Shown: positions 7,961 through 15,973, counted from the first letter of the stretch. The stretch: 64,000 nt of DNA from Phenylobacterium hankyongense (GCF_003254505.1 NZ_QFYP01000001.1:2960001-3024000); one strand, 5' to 3'. Notes: generated by a model not told the origin, from the sequence alone. A program made the numbers and translations.

Positions 7961-7988
7961 GCCGCTTCGGGCCCACACCTCATCTCAA

Positions 7989-8013
7989 GCCGCCTTCGGG
8001 CGGCTTTTTCTTT
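7989..8013 (+). terminator. Rho-independent terminator closing the cassette
   Basis: Stem GCCGCC / GGCGGC with a TTCG-containing loop (7989-8004), followed by TTTTTCTTT. It ends the two-gene accessory unit just before the next structural gene. Confidence 0.85.
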
Positions 8014-8025
8014 GCGGGATCCATC

Positions 8026-8664
8026 ATGGCGATCACCACCTACGCCGAGCTGCAGGCGGCTGCGGCGAACTGGCTCGTGCGCGGCGACCTGACGGCGCGC
8101 GTGCCGGAATTCATCGCCCTCGCCGAGGCCAGGCTGAACCGCGTGCTGCGGGCGCGGCTGGCCGAGGCCGAGCCGGGGCTGACGGCGACCGTGGGGCTGC
8201 GGACCATTCCGCTGCCGGGCGGCTTCGGCGAGCCGCTGGGGCTGTGGATCCTGCGGCCCTATGGCCGCCAGGCGCTGCCGTTCCGGGAGGCGAGCCTGAT
8301 CGGCGCCTCCAGCCTGCGCGGCGAGCCCTGCGCCTGGACGGTGGACGGAGCGAACCTGGCTTTCGACCGGCCCTGCGACCAGGCCTACAGCTTCACGCTT
8401 CGGATGCTGACCAGGTTCCAGCTGTCGGATGCGGCGCCGAGCAATCCGCTGCTGGCCGACTATCCGGACGCCTACCTGTTCGCGACCCTGTGCGAAGCCG
8501 CGCCCTTCCTGCGCGACGCGGACCTGGCCGGCGCCTATGAGGTGCGGCTGGAGCGCGCGCTGGCAGAGATCAACGCCAAGGACGCCCGCAGCCGGGCGGC
8601 GCGGACGCTCGTGACCGAGCTGCCGCGGACGGCGCTCACCTTCGACATCCTACGAGGCCTGTGA
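8026..8664 (+). CDS. Head-tail adaptor-like phage protein
   Basis: The 212-residue protein opens MAITTYAELQAAAANWLVRGDLTARVPEFIALAE (given here in part: TARVPEFIALAEARLNR), a signature start of a large podophage/siphophage adaptor group that docks under the portal. The middle is beta-rich and the C-terminus helical. It resumes the structural order after the accessory cassette and is in the place of P22 gp4. The start is ATG 8026, 13 bases after the terminator T-tract, so it must rely on read-through or an internal promoter. Confidence 0.65.
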   Translation: MAITTYAELQAAAANWLVRGDLTARVPEFIALAEARLNRVLRARLAEAEPGLTATVGLRTIPLPGGFGEPLGLWILRPYGRQALPFREASLIGASSLRGEPCAWTVDGANLAFDRPCDQAYSFTLRMLTRFQLSDAAPSNPLLADYPDAYLFATLCEAAPFLRDADLAGAYEVRLERALAEINAKDARSRAARTLVTELPRTALTFDILRGL

Positions 8665-8910
8665 ATGCTGTTGCCCATCGGACCGGGGATTCCTGAGACC
8701 GTGCGTGCGGTCCTGAAATCCTTCCACGACGCGATCTTCGACCTCGCCCAGCCCGCCGAGCCCAAGCCGGTGTTCGCCGTGGCGCAAGCCAGGCTGCCGC
8801 CAGCGGCGGCCTATCCGCGCTGTGTGGCGCTGGTCAGCGACCTGAACATCCTCGCCCATTCCGACGGGGTCCACTGGATCCGCCAAGACACGGGAGCCGT
8901 GATCGTCTGA
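8665..8910 (+). CDS. Small phage tail-region protein
   Basis: The 81-residue protein starts at the base after the previous stop and ends overlapping the next ATG by one base (8910). It reads as a short beta-sandwich-like segment with a typical finish (LVSDLNILAHSDGVHWIRQDTGAVIV). Similar small proteins precede fibre genes in podophages. Function not known. Confidence 0.55.
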   Translation: MLLPIGPGIPETVRAVLKSFHDAIFDLAQPAEPKPVFAVAQARLPPAAAYPRCVALVSDLNILAHSDGVHWIRQDTGAVIV

Positions 8911-9524
8911 TGCCTTCCTCCTGGTCCTCATCCCTCCGGTTCGAGCTGCAGTTCACCGGGGAGAACATCAACCTCTGGGGCGACAAGCTGAACGCCGTCC
9001 TGCAGCACGCCGACTACGCCGTGGCCGGATGGCTGACGAAGGCGCTGACCGGCGACTACACGCTGACGACGTCCAACGCCGGCGACGACGAAGCCCGCGC
9101 GGCGATGCTGAAGTTCACCGGCGTGCTGGCCGCCGGCGCGACGATCACCATCCCGTCGGTGAGCAAGAGCTACTTCGTCTACAACGCGACGAACAAAACC
9201 CTGACCTTCTCGACGGGGGCAGGGGCGACGGTATCGGTGGATGCTGGCGACAAGACGGTCGTCTTTTGCGATGGCGCGACGGTCCACACCGTCGCCTTCG
9301 GCGGGCTGCCGCTGAAGGCCTATGTCGATGCGGCGAAGACCTACGCCGACAATCTGGCCTGGACCTACAACGCGGGGAACCTGCCCGCCCAAGCCGGGAA
9401 CGCCGGGAAGTTCATCACGACGGACGGCGCAACCGCGTCGTGGAAGACCCCGTCGTCCGCTGATCTCAGCGACTATTCCAGCAAAATACTGGGCGTCGGC
9501 ATCGCCTTCGCCGTCGCCCTATAG
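8910..9524 (+). CDS. Phage tail/fibre-type protein
   Basis: The 204-residue protein has an N-terminal block (SSLRFELQFTGENINLWGDKLN) seen in many alphaproteobacterial prophage fibre proteins. A beta-rich repeat-like region with alternating Thr and Gly follows (LTTSNAGDDEARAAMLKF, YNATNKTLTFSTGAGAT), then a short C-terminal region. I infer a virion attachment or fibre-base protein. It overlaps the previous gene by one base and is followed after 8 bases by the next tail gene. Confidence 0.6.
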   Translation: MPSSWSSSLRFELQFTGENINLWGDKLNAVLQHADYAVAGWLTKALTGDYTLTTSNAGDDEARAAMLKFTGVLAAGATITIPSVSKSYFVYNATNKTLTFSTGAGATVSVDAGDKTVVFCDGATVHTVAFGGLPLKAYVDAAKTYADNLAWTYNAGNLPAQAGNAGKFITTDGATASWKTPSSADLSDYSSKILGVGIAFAVAL

Positions 9525-9532
9525 GAGCCCAC

Positions 9533-9943
9533 ATGACCGTGACCCCCAACTCAATCATCACCGCCCAGGCGCTCAAGTCGGCCAACGCCGTCTGCACCGC
9601 GGCGAAAACCACATATGCCGACAGCACAAACGCGGTGAAGCTCCTAACCGCGGGCGCTAACGGGTCGGTGTTGTACGGCCTCAAGGCCATTCCGCGCGCC
9701 ACTGTCACGGCGACGCAGCTTCAGCTGTACCGGTCGCCGGACAACGGCACGACCATGTACCTGATCAACTCCGGGGTTATGGGCGCCTATACGCTGGCGC
9801 AGACCACGGCGGTTCCGGTTACGGACATGGGCTATTCCGAGACCGGGCCTCTGCGGATCGCCGCCGGAGACACGCTTTGGGTCGGCGCTGGTGTCGCCCT
9901 GGCCGGCGGCATCTCGTTCGACGCCCAGTACGAAGACCTGTAA
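9533..9943 (+). CDS. Phage tail-associated protein
   Basis: The 136-residue protein begins MTVTPNSIITAQALKSA and is beta-rich throughout (TATQLQLYRSPDNGTTMYLIN ... GDTLWVGAGVALAGG). It looks like a small jelly-roll or decoration domain of the kind placed beside fibre genes. It overlaps the start of the Gly-rich adhesin by one base (TAATG), so the pair is probably translated together. Confidence 0.55.
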   Translation: MTVTPNSIITAQALKSANAVCTAAKTTYADSTNAVKLLTAGANGSVLYGLKAIPRATVTATQLQLYRSPDNGTTMYLINSGVMGAYTLAQTTAVPVTDMGYSETGPLRIAAGDTLWVGAGVALAGGISFDAQYEDL

Positions 9944-10599
9944 TGAAGAGTATCGTCCAGCGAGGGATTGCGTCGCGCGGCGGTGTTGGGCAGCGCCAGC
10001 TTGTCGGTAATCCGGGAAGCCGCGTCGCGCCAGCGACTCACCAATTTCCGGCGGGCTTCTATACTTTCAACGCGCCGGCCGATGGCTACTGGAAGTTTGT
10101 TGGCTGGGGGCCAGGAGCATGGAGCGATGGGACGGGGGGCGGTGGGTCTGGCGCTTATGGAGAGAAGACCGTCTATCTCGCGATGAATGAGTCGGTCGCA
10201 ATCACGGTGGGCGACTCGCGGAGCGGCGCTAGCGGATCGGATACGATCCTCGTGGTCCGGGGCGCCACATCGACAGCCGGAAAAGCCTCTGGCCAATCAG
10301 GCGGCGCGGCGTCCGGCTGGGACGTGAACCTGAACGGGTCGGCAGGAGGGCTGAACGCTTCGGGTACCGATGGCGGTGCAGGTAGTGGAAACGGTGGTGG
10401 CGCAGGGGGAGTGGGCGCCACAGGTTCTCGTGGCGGTGGCGGTGGCGCGCCGGCGTCTCTACCCTATCGCGGAGGCGCAGGAGGCGGGAGCACCGGTCCT
10501 TCGAACGGTGGCGCACCTGGAGGCGGCGGCGGTTGGCCCAATGCGGTTGCAGTCGCAGGCGCGAACGGACTTGTTATTGTATCATTTGTGCGGCGGTAG
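9943..10599 (+). CDS. Glycine-rich tail adhesin
   Basis: The 218-residue protein starts with a basic leader (first about 30 residues) and a compact domain (FPAGFYTFNAPADGYWKFVG). From about residue 100 it becomes strongly Gly-rich, with runs such as GGAGSGNGGGAGGVGATG and GAPGGGGGW. It ends in GANGLVIVSFVRR, a finish typical of glycine-rich tail-tip proteins. Such regions form polyglycine sandwiches in known phage adhesins (for example the T4-type gp38 group), with receptor specificity in the loops. It ends 18 bases inside the convergent glycosyltransferase gene. Confidence 0.65.
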   Translation: MKSIVQRGIASRGGVGQRQLVGNPGSRVAPATHQFPAGFYTFNAPADGYWKFVGWGPGAWSDGTGGGGSGAYGEKTVYLAMNESVAITVGDSRSGASGSDTILVVRGATSTAGKASGQSGGAASGWDVNLNGSAGGLNASGTDGGAGSGNGGGAGGVGATGSRGGGGGAPASLPYRGGAGGGSTGPSNGGAPGGGGGWPNAVAVAGANGLVIVSFVRR

Positions 10600-11523
10600 G
10601 CAGTTCGCAAGGCGCGCCAGCACGTTGCTCCAGTTCTCACCCCGTCCTTGCCGGAATAGGCTCATGGAAGGATACCATGGCGTGTGTTGCTGGCCCGTCA
10701 TCCACCTCCAGTCGGCTCCGACCGATGGAAGCATCACGAAGCATGGCTTCCCGAGGGCCCCAGCCAGGTGCGCAACGGATGTATCCACGCTGATCACGCA
10801 ATCCAGACCTGCTACGATCTCGGCTGTGTCCAGGAAATCCGCTGCCCCCGTATCTTCAGGCGATAGGCTCACCGTGTCGAACGGGATGACAAGTTCGAGC
10901 GGGAGGGAACGGTTGGCGTCGTTGGCATGCCTCGGGTTTCCTCGTCGCGCCAGACCAATACCCCCAGAACTGATCGCCGGAGCCCGAAGGTAGGGCTCGG
11001 CCTTGAGGTCTTCCACGTCGATCTCCAGCAGACCAGGTAGGTCTCCAATCAACGCCCAGAAATCTGGATCTGGAAACTCAACGGCACCGCTAGCGGCGAT
11101 TACGCGAACGCCTAAGCTCGACGAGAACAAGCGTTCAAGTGCCGGCGAGCAAAGCAGCGTGACATCAGCGCCGCGCTCTCGCAGGACCGGAGCGAACCGA
11201 GCGAGCATGATCTGATCGCCGAGGCCCTGCTCGGGGAAGAGCACGACGCCGCGGCCTTTTAGGTCTTCACCCTTCCACTGTGGCCAGGGCGCATTGGGCT
11301 TGGCTACCCTCAGCGCCGGGACCTCCGTCCGATGGGCGTAAAGCGGAAATCCTTCCCGATATCGCCCTTGCCCTAACAGAGACACGGCTAGCGCATGTCT
11401 GACGACGGCGTCGCCCGGCTCCGCCGCCAGCGCACGGCGGAAGAACGTCTCAGCCTCGGCCCACTCGCCGCGCAGCGCATGGGCGCTGCCGGCGGCGTGA
11501 AGATCTACAGCACTCACAGGCAT
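10582..11523 (-). CDS. TPR-glycosyltransferase (family 9-like) in the phage tail region
   Basis: The 313-residue protein starts at ATG 11523 (GTG 11529 is also in frame). Residues 1-65 form TPR helices (AEAETFFRRALAAEPGD). The rest is a GT-B-like domain with family landmarks: VLFPEQGLGDQIMLARFAP, VTLLCSPALERL, CVISVDTSVAHLAGALGKP and ADWRWMTGQQHTPWYPS. These are landmarks of TPR proteins with a heptosyltransferase-like domain, the type that includes flagellin and surface glycan transferases in Caulobacter relatives. It lies antisense between a Gly-rich adhesin and the gp10-like gene, is less GC-rich than the head genes, and its start is only 25 bases from the divergent start at 11549. It may modify host surface glycan or the fibre. 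Neither is shown. Confidence 0.75.
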   Translation of the reverse strand: MPVSAVDLHAAGSAHALRGEWAEAETFFRRALAAEPGDAVVRHALAVSLLGQGRYREGFPLYAHRTEVPALRVAKPNAPWPQWKGEDLKGRGVVLFPEQGLGDQIMLARFAPVLRERGADVTLLCSPALERLFSSSLGVRVIAASGAVEFPDPDFWALIGDLPGLLEIDVEDLKAEPYLRAPAISSGGIGLARRGNPRHANDANRSLPLELVIPFDTVSLSPEDTGAADFLDTAEIVAGLDCVISVDTSVAHLAGALGKPCFVMLPSVGADWRWMTGQQHTPWYPSMSLFRQGRGENWSNVLARLANCLPPHK

Positions 11524-11548
11524 GCCCACCTATAGCACGCGAGATCAC

Positions 11549-13081
11549 ATGAGAATTCCCCTCGAACTTCCGCCGGGGTTGAACGGCGACGACACGAGTT
11601 TCGCCGGGGGCGGGCGTTGGGCGGATGGGTCCAATGTGCGGTTCCGGTTGGGGCGGCCGCAGGCGATCGGCGGGTGGGAGAGATTGATGGCGAACGCGCT
11701 CACCGGCGTCTGCCGCTCGGTGTTCCCGTGGACCGACAACGCCGCGGTCCTGAACATCGGCTTCGGCACGCATTCCAGGCTGCAGCTGTGGCAGGGCGGG
11801 GCGCTGTTCGACATCACGCCGACGAGCGGCTTCACGCCCGGCGCCGTCGACGGGGCGGGGAGCGCCGGCTTCGGCACGGGCGGTTATGGCGTTGGCGGCT
11901 TCGGTTTGCCCTCGACCACGGACTACTTCCCGCTGACCTGGTCGATGGCGGCGTGGGGACAGAACCTGCTGGCCTGCCCGCGCAACCAGACGATCTTCGC
12001 CTGGACCAACAATACGGCGACCAAGGCGGCGGCGCTGGCGAACGCGCCGGCCAACGTCACCCACATGCTCGTGGCGCCGCTGAACGGCGGCTACCAGGTG
12101 TTCGCGCTCGGGTGCAACGAGGAGGTCTCGGGCGTCTTCAATCCGCTCTGCATTCGTCACTCGTCAATCCGCAACAACACCGAGTGGAGCACCGCGGCCG
12201 CCGGCTCGACGTCGCGTGAGTATGTGCTGACGGGGGGCGGGCGGATCGTGGCCGGGCGGATGTGCGGGCCGTATCTGCTGGTCTGGACCAGCGACGCCCT
12301 GTTCCTGGGATCCTTCGTGGGCTCGCTGAACCAGCCGTGGCGGTTCGACCGCGTCGGCCGCAACTGCGGCCTGATCGGGCCGAACGCGGCGGTGGTGGTC
12401 GGCCAGACGGCTTACTGGGCGAGTCCGGACCGGCAGTTCTACAGCTATGGCGTGGGCGGCCAGCCCGAGCCGGTCCCGTGCCCGATCCGCCAGGCGTTCG
12501 CCGACCGGTTGGCCGCGAGCCAGGGCGACAAGGTCGTGGCGTCCTCCAACGCCGAGTTCTCGGAAATCCGCTTCGACTATCCGGACAGCCGCGACGGCTA
12601 CGAGAACAGCCGCTACCTGGCGCTCTGCCTGACCGGCCCCGACGCCGGCGCCTGGCATCGCGGGATCATGGCGCGCACGGCCTTCGTGGATGCGGGTCCC
12701 TCGGCGTTCCCGGTGGGCGTCACCTATGAGGGCGCGGCCTACTACCACGAGAAGGGCAAATCGGCGGACGGCGGCAAGTTCGCCTGGTTCGTGGAGACCG
12801 CCGACACCTACCTGGATCCTGAGAACTGCTTGTTGGTCCGGGAGGTGTGGCCGGACTTCAAGGACCAGGTCGGGCCGGTGACGGTCTCGGTGACCTCGCG
12901 CCGGCAGCCGCAGGGCCCGGAGACGACGGTGACTGCGCCGCCGATGGCCGCCGGCGACGCCAAGGCCGACATCCTGACCACCGGCAGGCTCTTCAAGGTC
13001 CGGTTCTCCGGCGAGAGCGCGCCCACCGCCTGTCGGATCGGCAAGCCGGTCTTCGACGTGGCGCCGACCGGGCCCCGATGA
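11549..13081 (+). CDS. Packaged-DNA stabilisation / tail hub protein, gp10-like
   Basis: The 510-residue protein opens MRIPLELPPGLNGDDTSFA, then GGGRWADGSNVRFRLGRPQA, a layout seen in podophage tail-hub or DNA-stabilisation proteins corresponding to P22 gp10. Repeated beta blocks suggest a propeller-like body. ATG 11549 was chosen; the frame is open from ATG 11522, but that start overlaps the divergent gene. In P22, gp10 plugs the portal-adaptor channel after packaging. The order adaptor - tail - gp10-like agrees. The assignment rests on position and beta-rich composition. Confidence 0.55.
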   Translation: MRIPLELPPGLNGDDTSFAGGGRWADGSNVRFRLGRPQAIGGWERLMANALTGVCRSVFPWTDNAAVLNIGFGTHSRLQLWQGGALFDITPTSGFTPGAVDGAGSAGFGTGGYGVGGFGLPSTTDYFPLTWSMAAWGQNLLACPRNQTIFAWTNNTATKAAALANAPANVTHMLVAPLNGGYQVFALGCNEEVSGVFNPLCIRHSSIRNNTEWSTAAAGSTSREYVLTGGGRIVAGRMCGPYLLVWTSDALFLGSFVGSLNQPWRFDRVGRNCGLIGPNAAVVVGQTAYWASPDRQFYSYGVGGQPEPVPCPIRQAFADRLAASQGDKVVASSNAEFSEIRFDYPDSRDGYENSRYLALCLTGPDAGAWHRGIMARTAFVDAGPSAFPVGVTYEGAAYYHEKGKSADGGKFAWFVETADTYLDPENCLLVREVWPDFKDQVGPVTVSVTSRRQPQGPETTVTAPPMAAGDAKADILTTGRLFKVRFSGESAPTACRIGKPVFDVAPTGPR

Positions 13082-13446
13082 GCTTCGAGGCGGACTGGGC
13101 GCGTTGCGCGCCCTGGATCGACGCGGCGCTGGCGCATGCCGGGCGCACCCACGGTCTTTCCGACGTGAAGGCGATGATCCTCGCCGGCGACGCCGGGTTC
13201 TGGCCCGGCCGCGGCGCGGCGCTGGTGGCCACGACCGAAGACGATCCGGGCGAGCGGCGGCTGCTGATCTGGCTGGCGGGCGGCGAGCTGTCGGAGCTGC
13301 GGACGGAATTGCTGCCGCAGGCCGAAGCCTGGGCGCGGGCCTGCGGATGTCGCCGCGTCCTGATCATCGGACGGCCAGGTTGGGAGCGGGCGCTGAAGCG
13401 CCATGGATTTGCGCCGTTGGCGCGACTGATTGCAAAGGAACTCTAG
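13078..13446 (+). CDS. GNAT-like phage protein
   Basis: The 122-residue protein starts at ATG 13078, overlapping the previous stop. It has the look of a small acyltransferase-fold protein (IDAALAHAGRTHGLSDVKAM, AWARACGCRRVLIIGRPGWERAL, then HGFAPLARLI). Proteins of this type occur in podophage genomes near internal virion genes, for example the T7 gp13 region. I see no clear acetyl-CoA loop, so it may be structural, not enzymatic. Confidence 0.5.
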   Translation: MSFEADWARCAPWIDAALAHAGRTHGLSDVKAMILAGDAGFWPGRGAALVATTEDDPGERRLLIWLAGGELSELRTELLPQAEAWARACGCRRVLIIGRPGWERALKRHGFAPLARLIAKEL

Positions 13447-14406
13447 ATGAGCTTCAAAATCGGCGGGTCGGCCTCGAAGTCGAACACGACGTCCAATTCC
13501 AGCTTCAACAACACTACGACGCCGATCGTGCCTCAATGGGCGTCGGACCTGACGCAGAATGTCGCCGGGCGGGTGGGGGGTCTGACCGGCTTGGACCCAC
13601 AGATCCTGGTGGCGCCCGTGCAGCCGCTTCAGCAGCAGGCCAGCGCAGCCGCCGGCGGCCTAACGGGTTCTCCGTGGAACTTCGATGCGGCCGCAAACCT
13701 GACCCGCGGCGCGGCGGACACCTCGTGGCTTTCGCCTTACATGAGCGCGGACACGCCGTCCGCCTCCGGCGGGACGGCCTCCAGCTACATCGACAGCTAC
13801 ATGAACCCGTATCTGCACGACGTCGTGGACGCCACCGCGGCGGACCTGGACGCCAACGCCGGGCAGGTCCGGGCCAAGCAAGCGCTCGACCTGGCCGGGT
13901 CGGGGGCGTTCGGCGGCTCCGGCGCAGCGCTGACCCAGAGCATGACCGAGGGCGAACTGGCGCGGGCCCGCGCCACCTCTCTGTCGAGTCTGCGCTCCCA
14001 GGGCTACAACGCCGCGCTGGGCGCAGCGGCCGGCGACGCCGAGCGGGCGACGCAGGCGCAGATCGCCAACGCCCAGATGGCGCTGCAGGACAGCGCGCAG
14101 AAGGTGGGGTTCGGCCTGCAGGGCCAGCAGCAACAGCTGCAGGCTGCGAACCAGCTCACCGGGCTGTCCAGCGCCTACGACGCCAACCAGCGGGCGAACA
14201 TCGCCACCCAGGCCGACCTAGGCGACACCCTGCGCAACATCGACCAGGAGCAACGGCAGGCGCCGGTGACCAGCACCCAGCAGATCGTGGCGATGCTGAG
14301 CGGGCTTCCGATCAACCTGTTCACTGGGCAGCAGCAGCAAGGGACGGAGTCAAAGAAGGGAAGCGAGACCAAGGTGGAGGTCCATGCCGATGCAACCAAG
14401 CCGTGA
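13447..14406 (+). CDS. Putative internal virion / ejection protein
   Basis: The 319-residue protein begins at ATG 13447, directly after the previous stop. It is rich in Ala, Gln and Ser, with long helices and a Gln-rich stretch near residues 220-228 (LQGQQQQLQ). A block reading YMNPYLHDVVDATAADLD...GSGAFGGSGAAL is common to internal or tail-injected phage proteins. The C-terminus is charged (KKGSETKVEVHADATKP). I infer an ejection protein; the location just before the lysis cassette fits. Confidence 0.45.
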   Translation: MSFKIGGSASKSNTTSNSSFNNTTTPIVPQWASDLTQNVAGRVGGLTGLDPQILVAPVQPLQQQASAAAGGLTGSPWNFDAAANLTRGAADTSWLSPYMSADTPSASGGTASSYIDSYMNPYLHDVVDATAADLDANAGQVRAKQALDLAGSGAFGGSGAALTQSMTEGELARARATSLSSLRSQGYNAALGAAAGDAERATQAQIANAQMALQDSAQKVGFGLQGQQQQLQAANQLTGLSSAYDANQRANIATQADLGDTLRNIDQEQRQAPVTSTQQIVAMLSGLPINLFTGQQQQGTESKKGSETKVEVHADATKP

Positions 14407-14692
14407 GACTCCGCTGGAGGTGATGAGGTTCGAACGCCTGGCCTCGCTCGAGCAGCGGCTGACCGACCACGAGTCCCGCTGTGAGGAACGGCTCTCCGAG
14501 ATCAAGGTCTCGTCCGCCAACACCCTCAAGGCCGTCGAGGGGCTGAAGAGCCGCTTCTGGGCCATCGCCCTGTCGCTGCTGGCCTGGGCGCTTGCCCAGG
14601 TCTGGGCGGCGAACCAAGGGCGGATCGCGCGGCTGGAGGCGGCGGCGCCGATCGTGGCGGCGAGGGAGGTGGCCTATGTCTCCGCCCATTGA
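14384..14692 (+). CDS. XhlA-like coiled-coil membrane protein
   Basis: The 102-residue protein starts at ATG 14384, inside the end of the previous gene, after GGTGGAGGT. Residues 15-52 are charged and helical (LEQRLTDHESRCEERLSEIK). One membrane segment follows (FWAIALSLLAWALAQVW, about 58-74), then a short tail. This coiled coil plus single helix is the XhlA/haemolysin-type layout often found beside holins. It overlaps the holin-like gene. Confidence 0.5.
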   Translation: MPMQPSRETPLEVMRFERLASLEQRLTDHESRCEERLSEIKVSSANTLKAVEGLKSRFWAIALSLLAWALAQVWAANQGRIARLEAAAPIVAAREVAYVSAH

Positions 14693-14915
14693 GGTCCGCT
14701 GGCTCTGGCGACGGATCTACACCTACGGCGCGACGATCCTGAACAGCGCGGGCGTCGGCGCGATCATCTGGCGGATCGACGATCCGCAGGCCCTGAAGTG
14801 GCTTGGGCTGTCGCTGGTCTGCGCCAACGTCGTGATGGCGACGCTCTACCTGGCGGGCGCGACCGTGACCGACTGGGCGAAGCTCGCCGCCGCGGCCCGC
14901 AAGGCCGTCGACTAA
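14676..14915 (+). CDS. Holin-like membrane protein
   Basis: ATG 14676 follows GGGAGG (14664-14669). The 79-residue protein has two hydrophobic segments (about residues 14-33 and 42-63) and a charged C-terminus (KLAAAARKAVD). A two-helix small membrane protein just before an endolysin and spanins is a holin by position. There is no unique holin motif to confirm it. Confidence 0.6.
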   Translation: MSPPIEVRWLWRRIYTYGATILNSAGVGAIIWRIDDPQALKWLGLSLVCANVVMATLYLAGATVTDWAKLAAAARKAVD

Positions 14916-14933
14916 CCCTCACAATCGATTGGA

Positions 14934-15368
14934 ATGACCATGGCCACATGGCTCACGGCGCATTTCGCGCTGGAGGAGCTCGCGTGCACGGAGCATCGCG
15001 AGTTCGACAACACCCCGCCGCCGGAGGTTGTGGCGACCCTGCGGATGACCGCGGCGCGGATGGAAGAGGTTCGCCGGCGGTTGGGCGAGCGGGTGATCAC
15101 CGTGTCGAGCGGCTACCGCAGCCGGGCGCTGAACCGGGCCGTCGGCGGCTCGAAGACTTCGGCGCACCTGACCGGCCATGCGGTGGATTTCAACTGCTAT
15201 GGCTTCGGCGAGCCGCTGGAGGTGTGCCGCGCGCTCGCCGGCTCCGACCTCGCCTTCGACCAGCTGATCGAGGAGGGCGGCTGGGTCCACCTGTCGTTCG
15301 ATCCTCGGCTGCGGCGGCAGGTGCTGACGAAGCGGCCGGGCGGCTACGGCCTTGGGCTGCCGTCATGA
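14934..15368 (+). CDS. Endolysin, M15 peptidase type
   Basis: This 144-residue peptidoglycan-cutting enzyme starts at ATG 14934. It has the M15 zinc site: H78-x2-G81-x-A83-x-D85 (SAHLTGHAVDF) and H119 (GGWVHLSF), the expected H/D/H ligands of D-Ala-D-Ala-type carboxypeptidases and phage L-alanyl-D-glutamate-type lysins. There is no signal peptide, so it needs the holin for release. It is followed, with a 4-base overlap, by the Rz-like gene. Confidence 0.85.
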   Translation: MTMATWLTAHFALEELACTEHREFDNTPPPEVVATLRMTAARMEEVRRRLGERVITVSSGYRSRALNRAVGGSKTSAHLTGHAVDFNCYGFGEPLEVCRALAGSDLAFDQLIEEGGWVHLSFDPRLRRQVLTKRPGGYGLGLPS

Positions 15369-15742
15369 GTTCGCGTCTGACCCTGGCGGTCGCGACCGCG
15401 TTCATCCTGCTGGCGGTGGTCGTAGCGATCTATTGGAAAGGCCGCCACGACGACGCGGCGAGGGCGCGGCCGAAGATCGAGGCCGCGCAGGCCAAGGCGG
15501 CCGTCGCGGGCCTTGAGACCCAGGGCGCGAAGGAGAGCGCCCAGCGCGTGGAGGTGGTGGTCCGCCAGCGCGATGCGGCCGCCGCCACCGTCGCCCAAGT
15601 GACCGCCAAAGCCCTGACCTCGGAGGACGCCGATGCGCCCCTGGACCCTGATCGCGCCGCTCGCCTGCGCAACGCTGACCGCGAGCTGTGCCTCGCCGGC
15701 CCCGAGCTCGTCGGCTGCGCCACGGATCGAACTCCCGACTGA
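15365..15742 (+). CDS. Rz-like inner-membrane spanin
   Basis: ATG 15365 overlaps the endolysin stop. The 125-residue protein has one N-terminal membrane helix (TLAVATAFILLAVVVAIYW) and a helical, charged periplasmic part, as in i-spanins, which bridge to an outer-membrane lipoprotein and fuse the membranes at lysis. The following lipoprotein gene begins inside it in another frame, as in lambda Rz/Rz1. Confidence 0.75.
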   Translation: MSSRLTLAVATAFILLAVVVAIYWKGRHDDAARARPKIEAAQAKAAVAGLETQGAKESAQRVEVVVRQRDAAAATVAQVTAKALTSEDADAPLDPDRAARLRNADRELCLAGPELVGCATDRTPD

Positions 15743-15965
15743 GGCCGCGCGGCCGTGCAGCCTCTATGTGCTTCCGGAGACGCCGACGCGGTCGGCGTTG
15801 GAGATCGGCTACGCCACGCGCGGCGCCCAGCTCGTGGCCTGCGATGCGGCGCGGAACCTGGCGGTGCAGACACACGAGGCGGAGCACGCGTTGGAGGATC
15901 GACTGGCGTCGCCCGCCCGAAGGCGGTTCTTCGGCCTTCTGCCGCCAGCCAACGGCGCCAGATAG
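15633..15965 (+). CDS. Rz1-like outer-membrane spanin lipoprotein
   Basis: ATG 15633 lies inside the Rz-like gene in another frame. The 110-residue product has a signal segment with lipobox LTASC (MRPWTLIAPLACATLTASCAS), then a Pro/Ala/Ser-rich start as in Rz1 proteins. Its C-terminal part is longer than lambda Rz1. With the Rz-like protein it should link inner and outer membranes. Overlapping genes of this kind are the main support. Confidence 0.75.
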   Translation: MRPWTLIAPLACATLTASCASPAPSSSAAPRIELPTEAARPCSLYVLPETPTRSALEIGYATRGAQLVACDAARNLAVQTHEAEHALEDRLASPARRRFFGLLPPANGAR

Positions 15966-15973
15966 CGCCGGAG

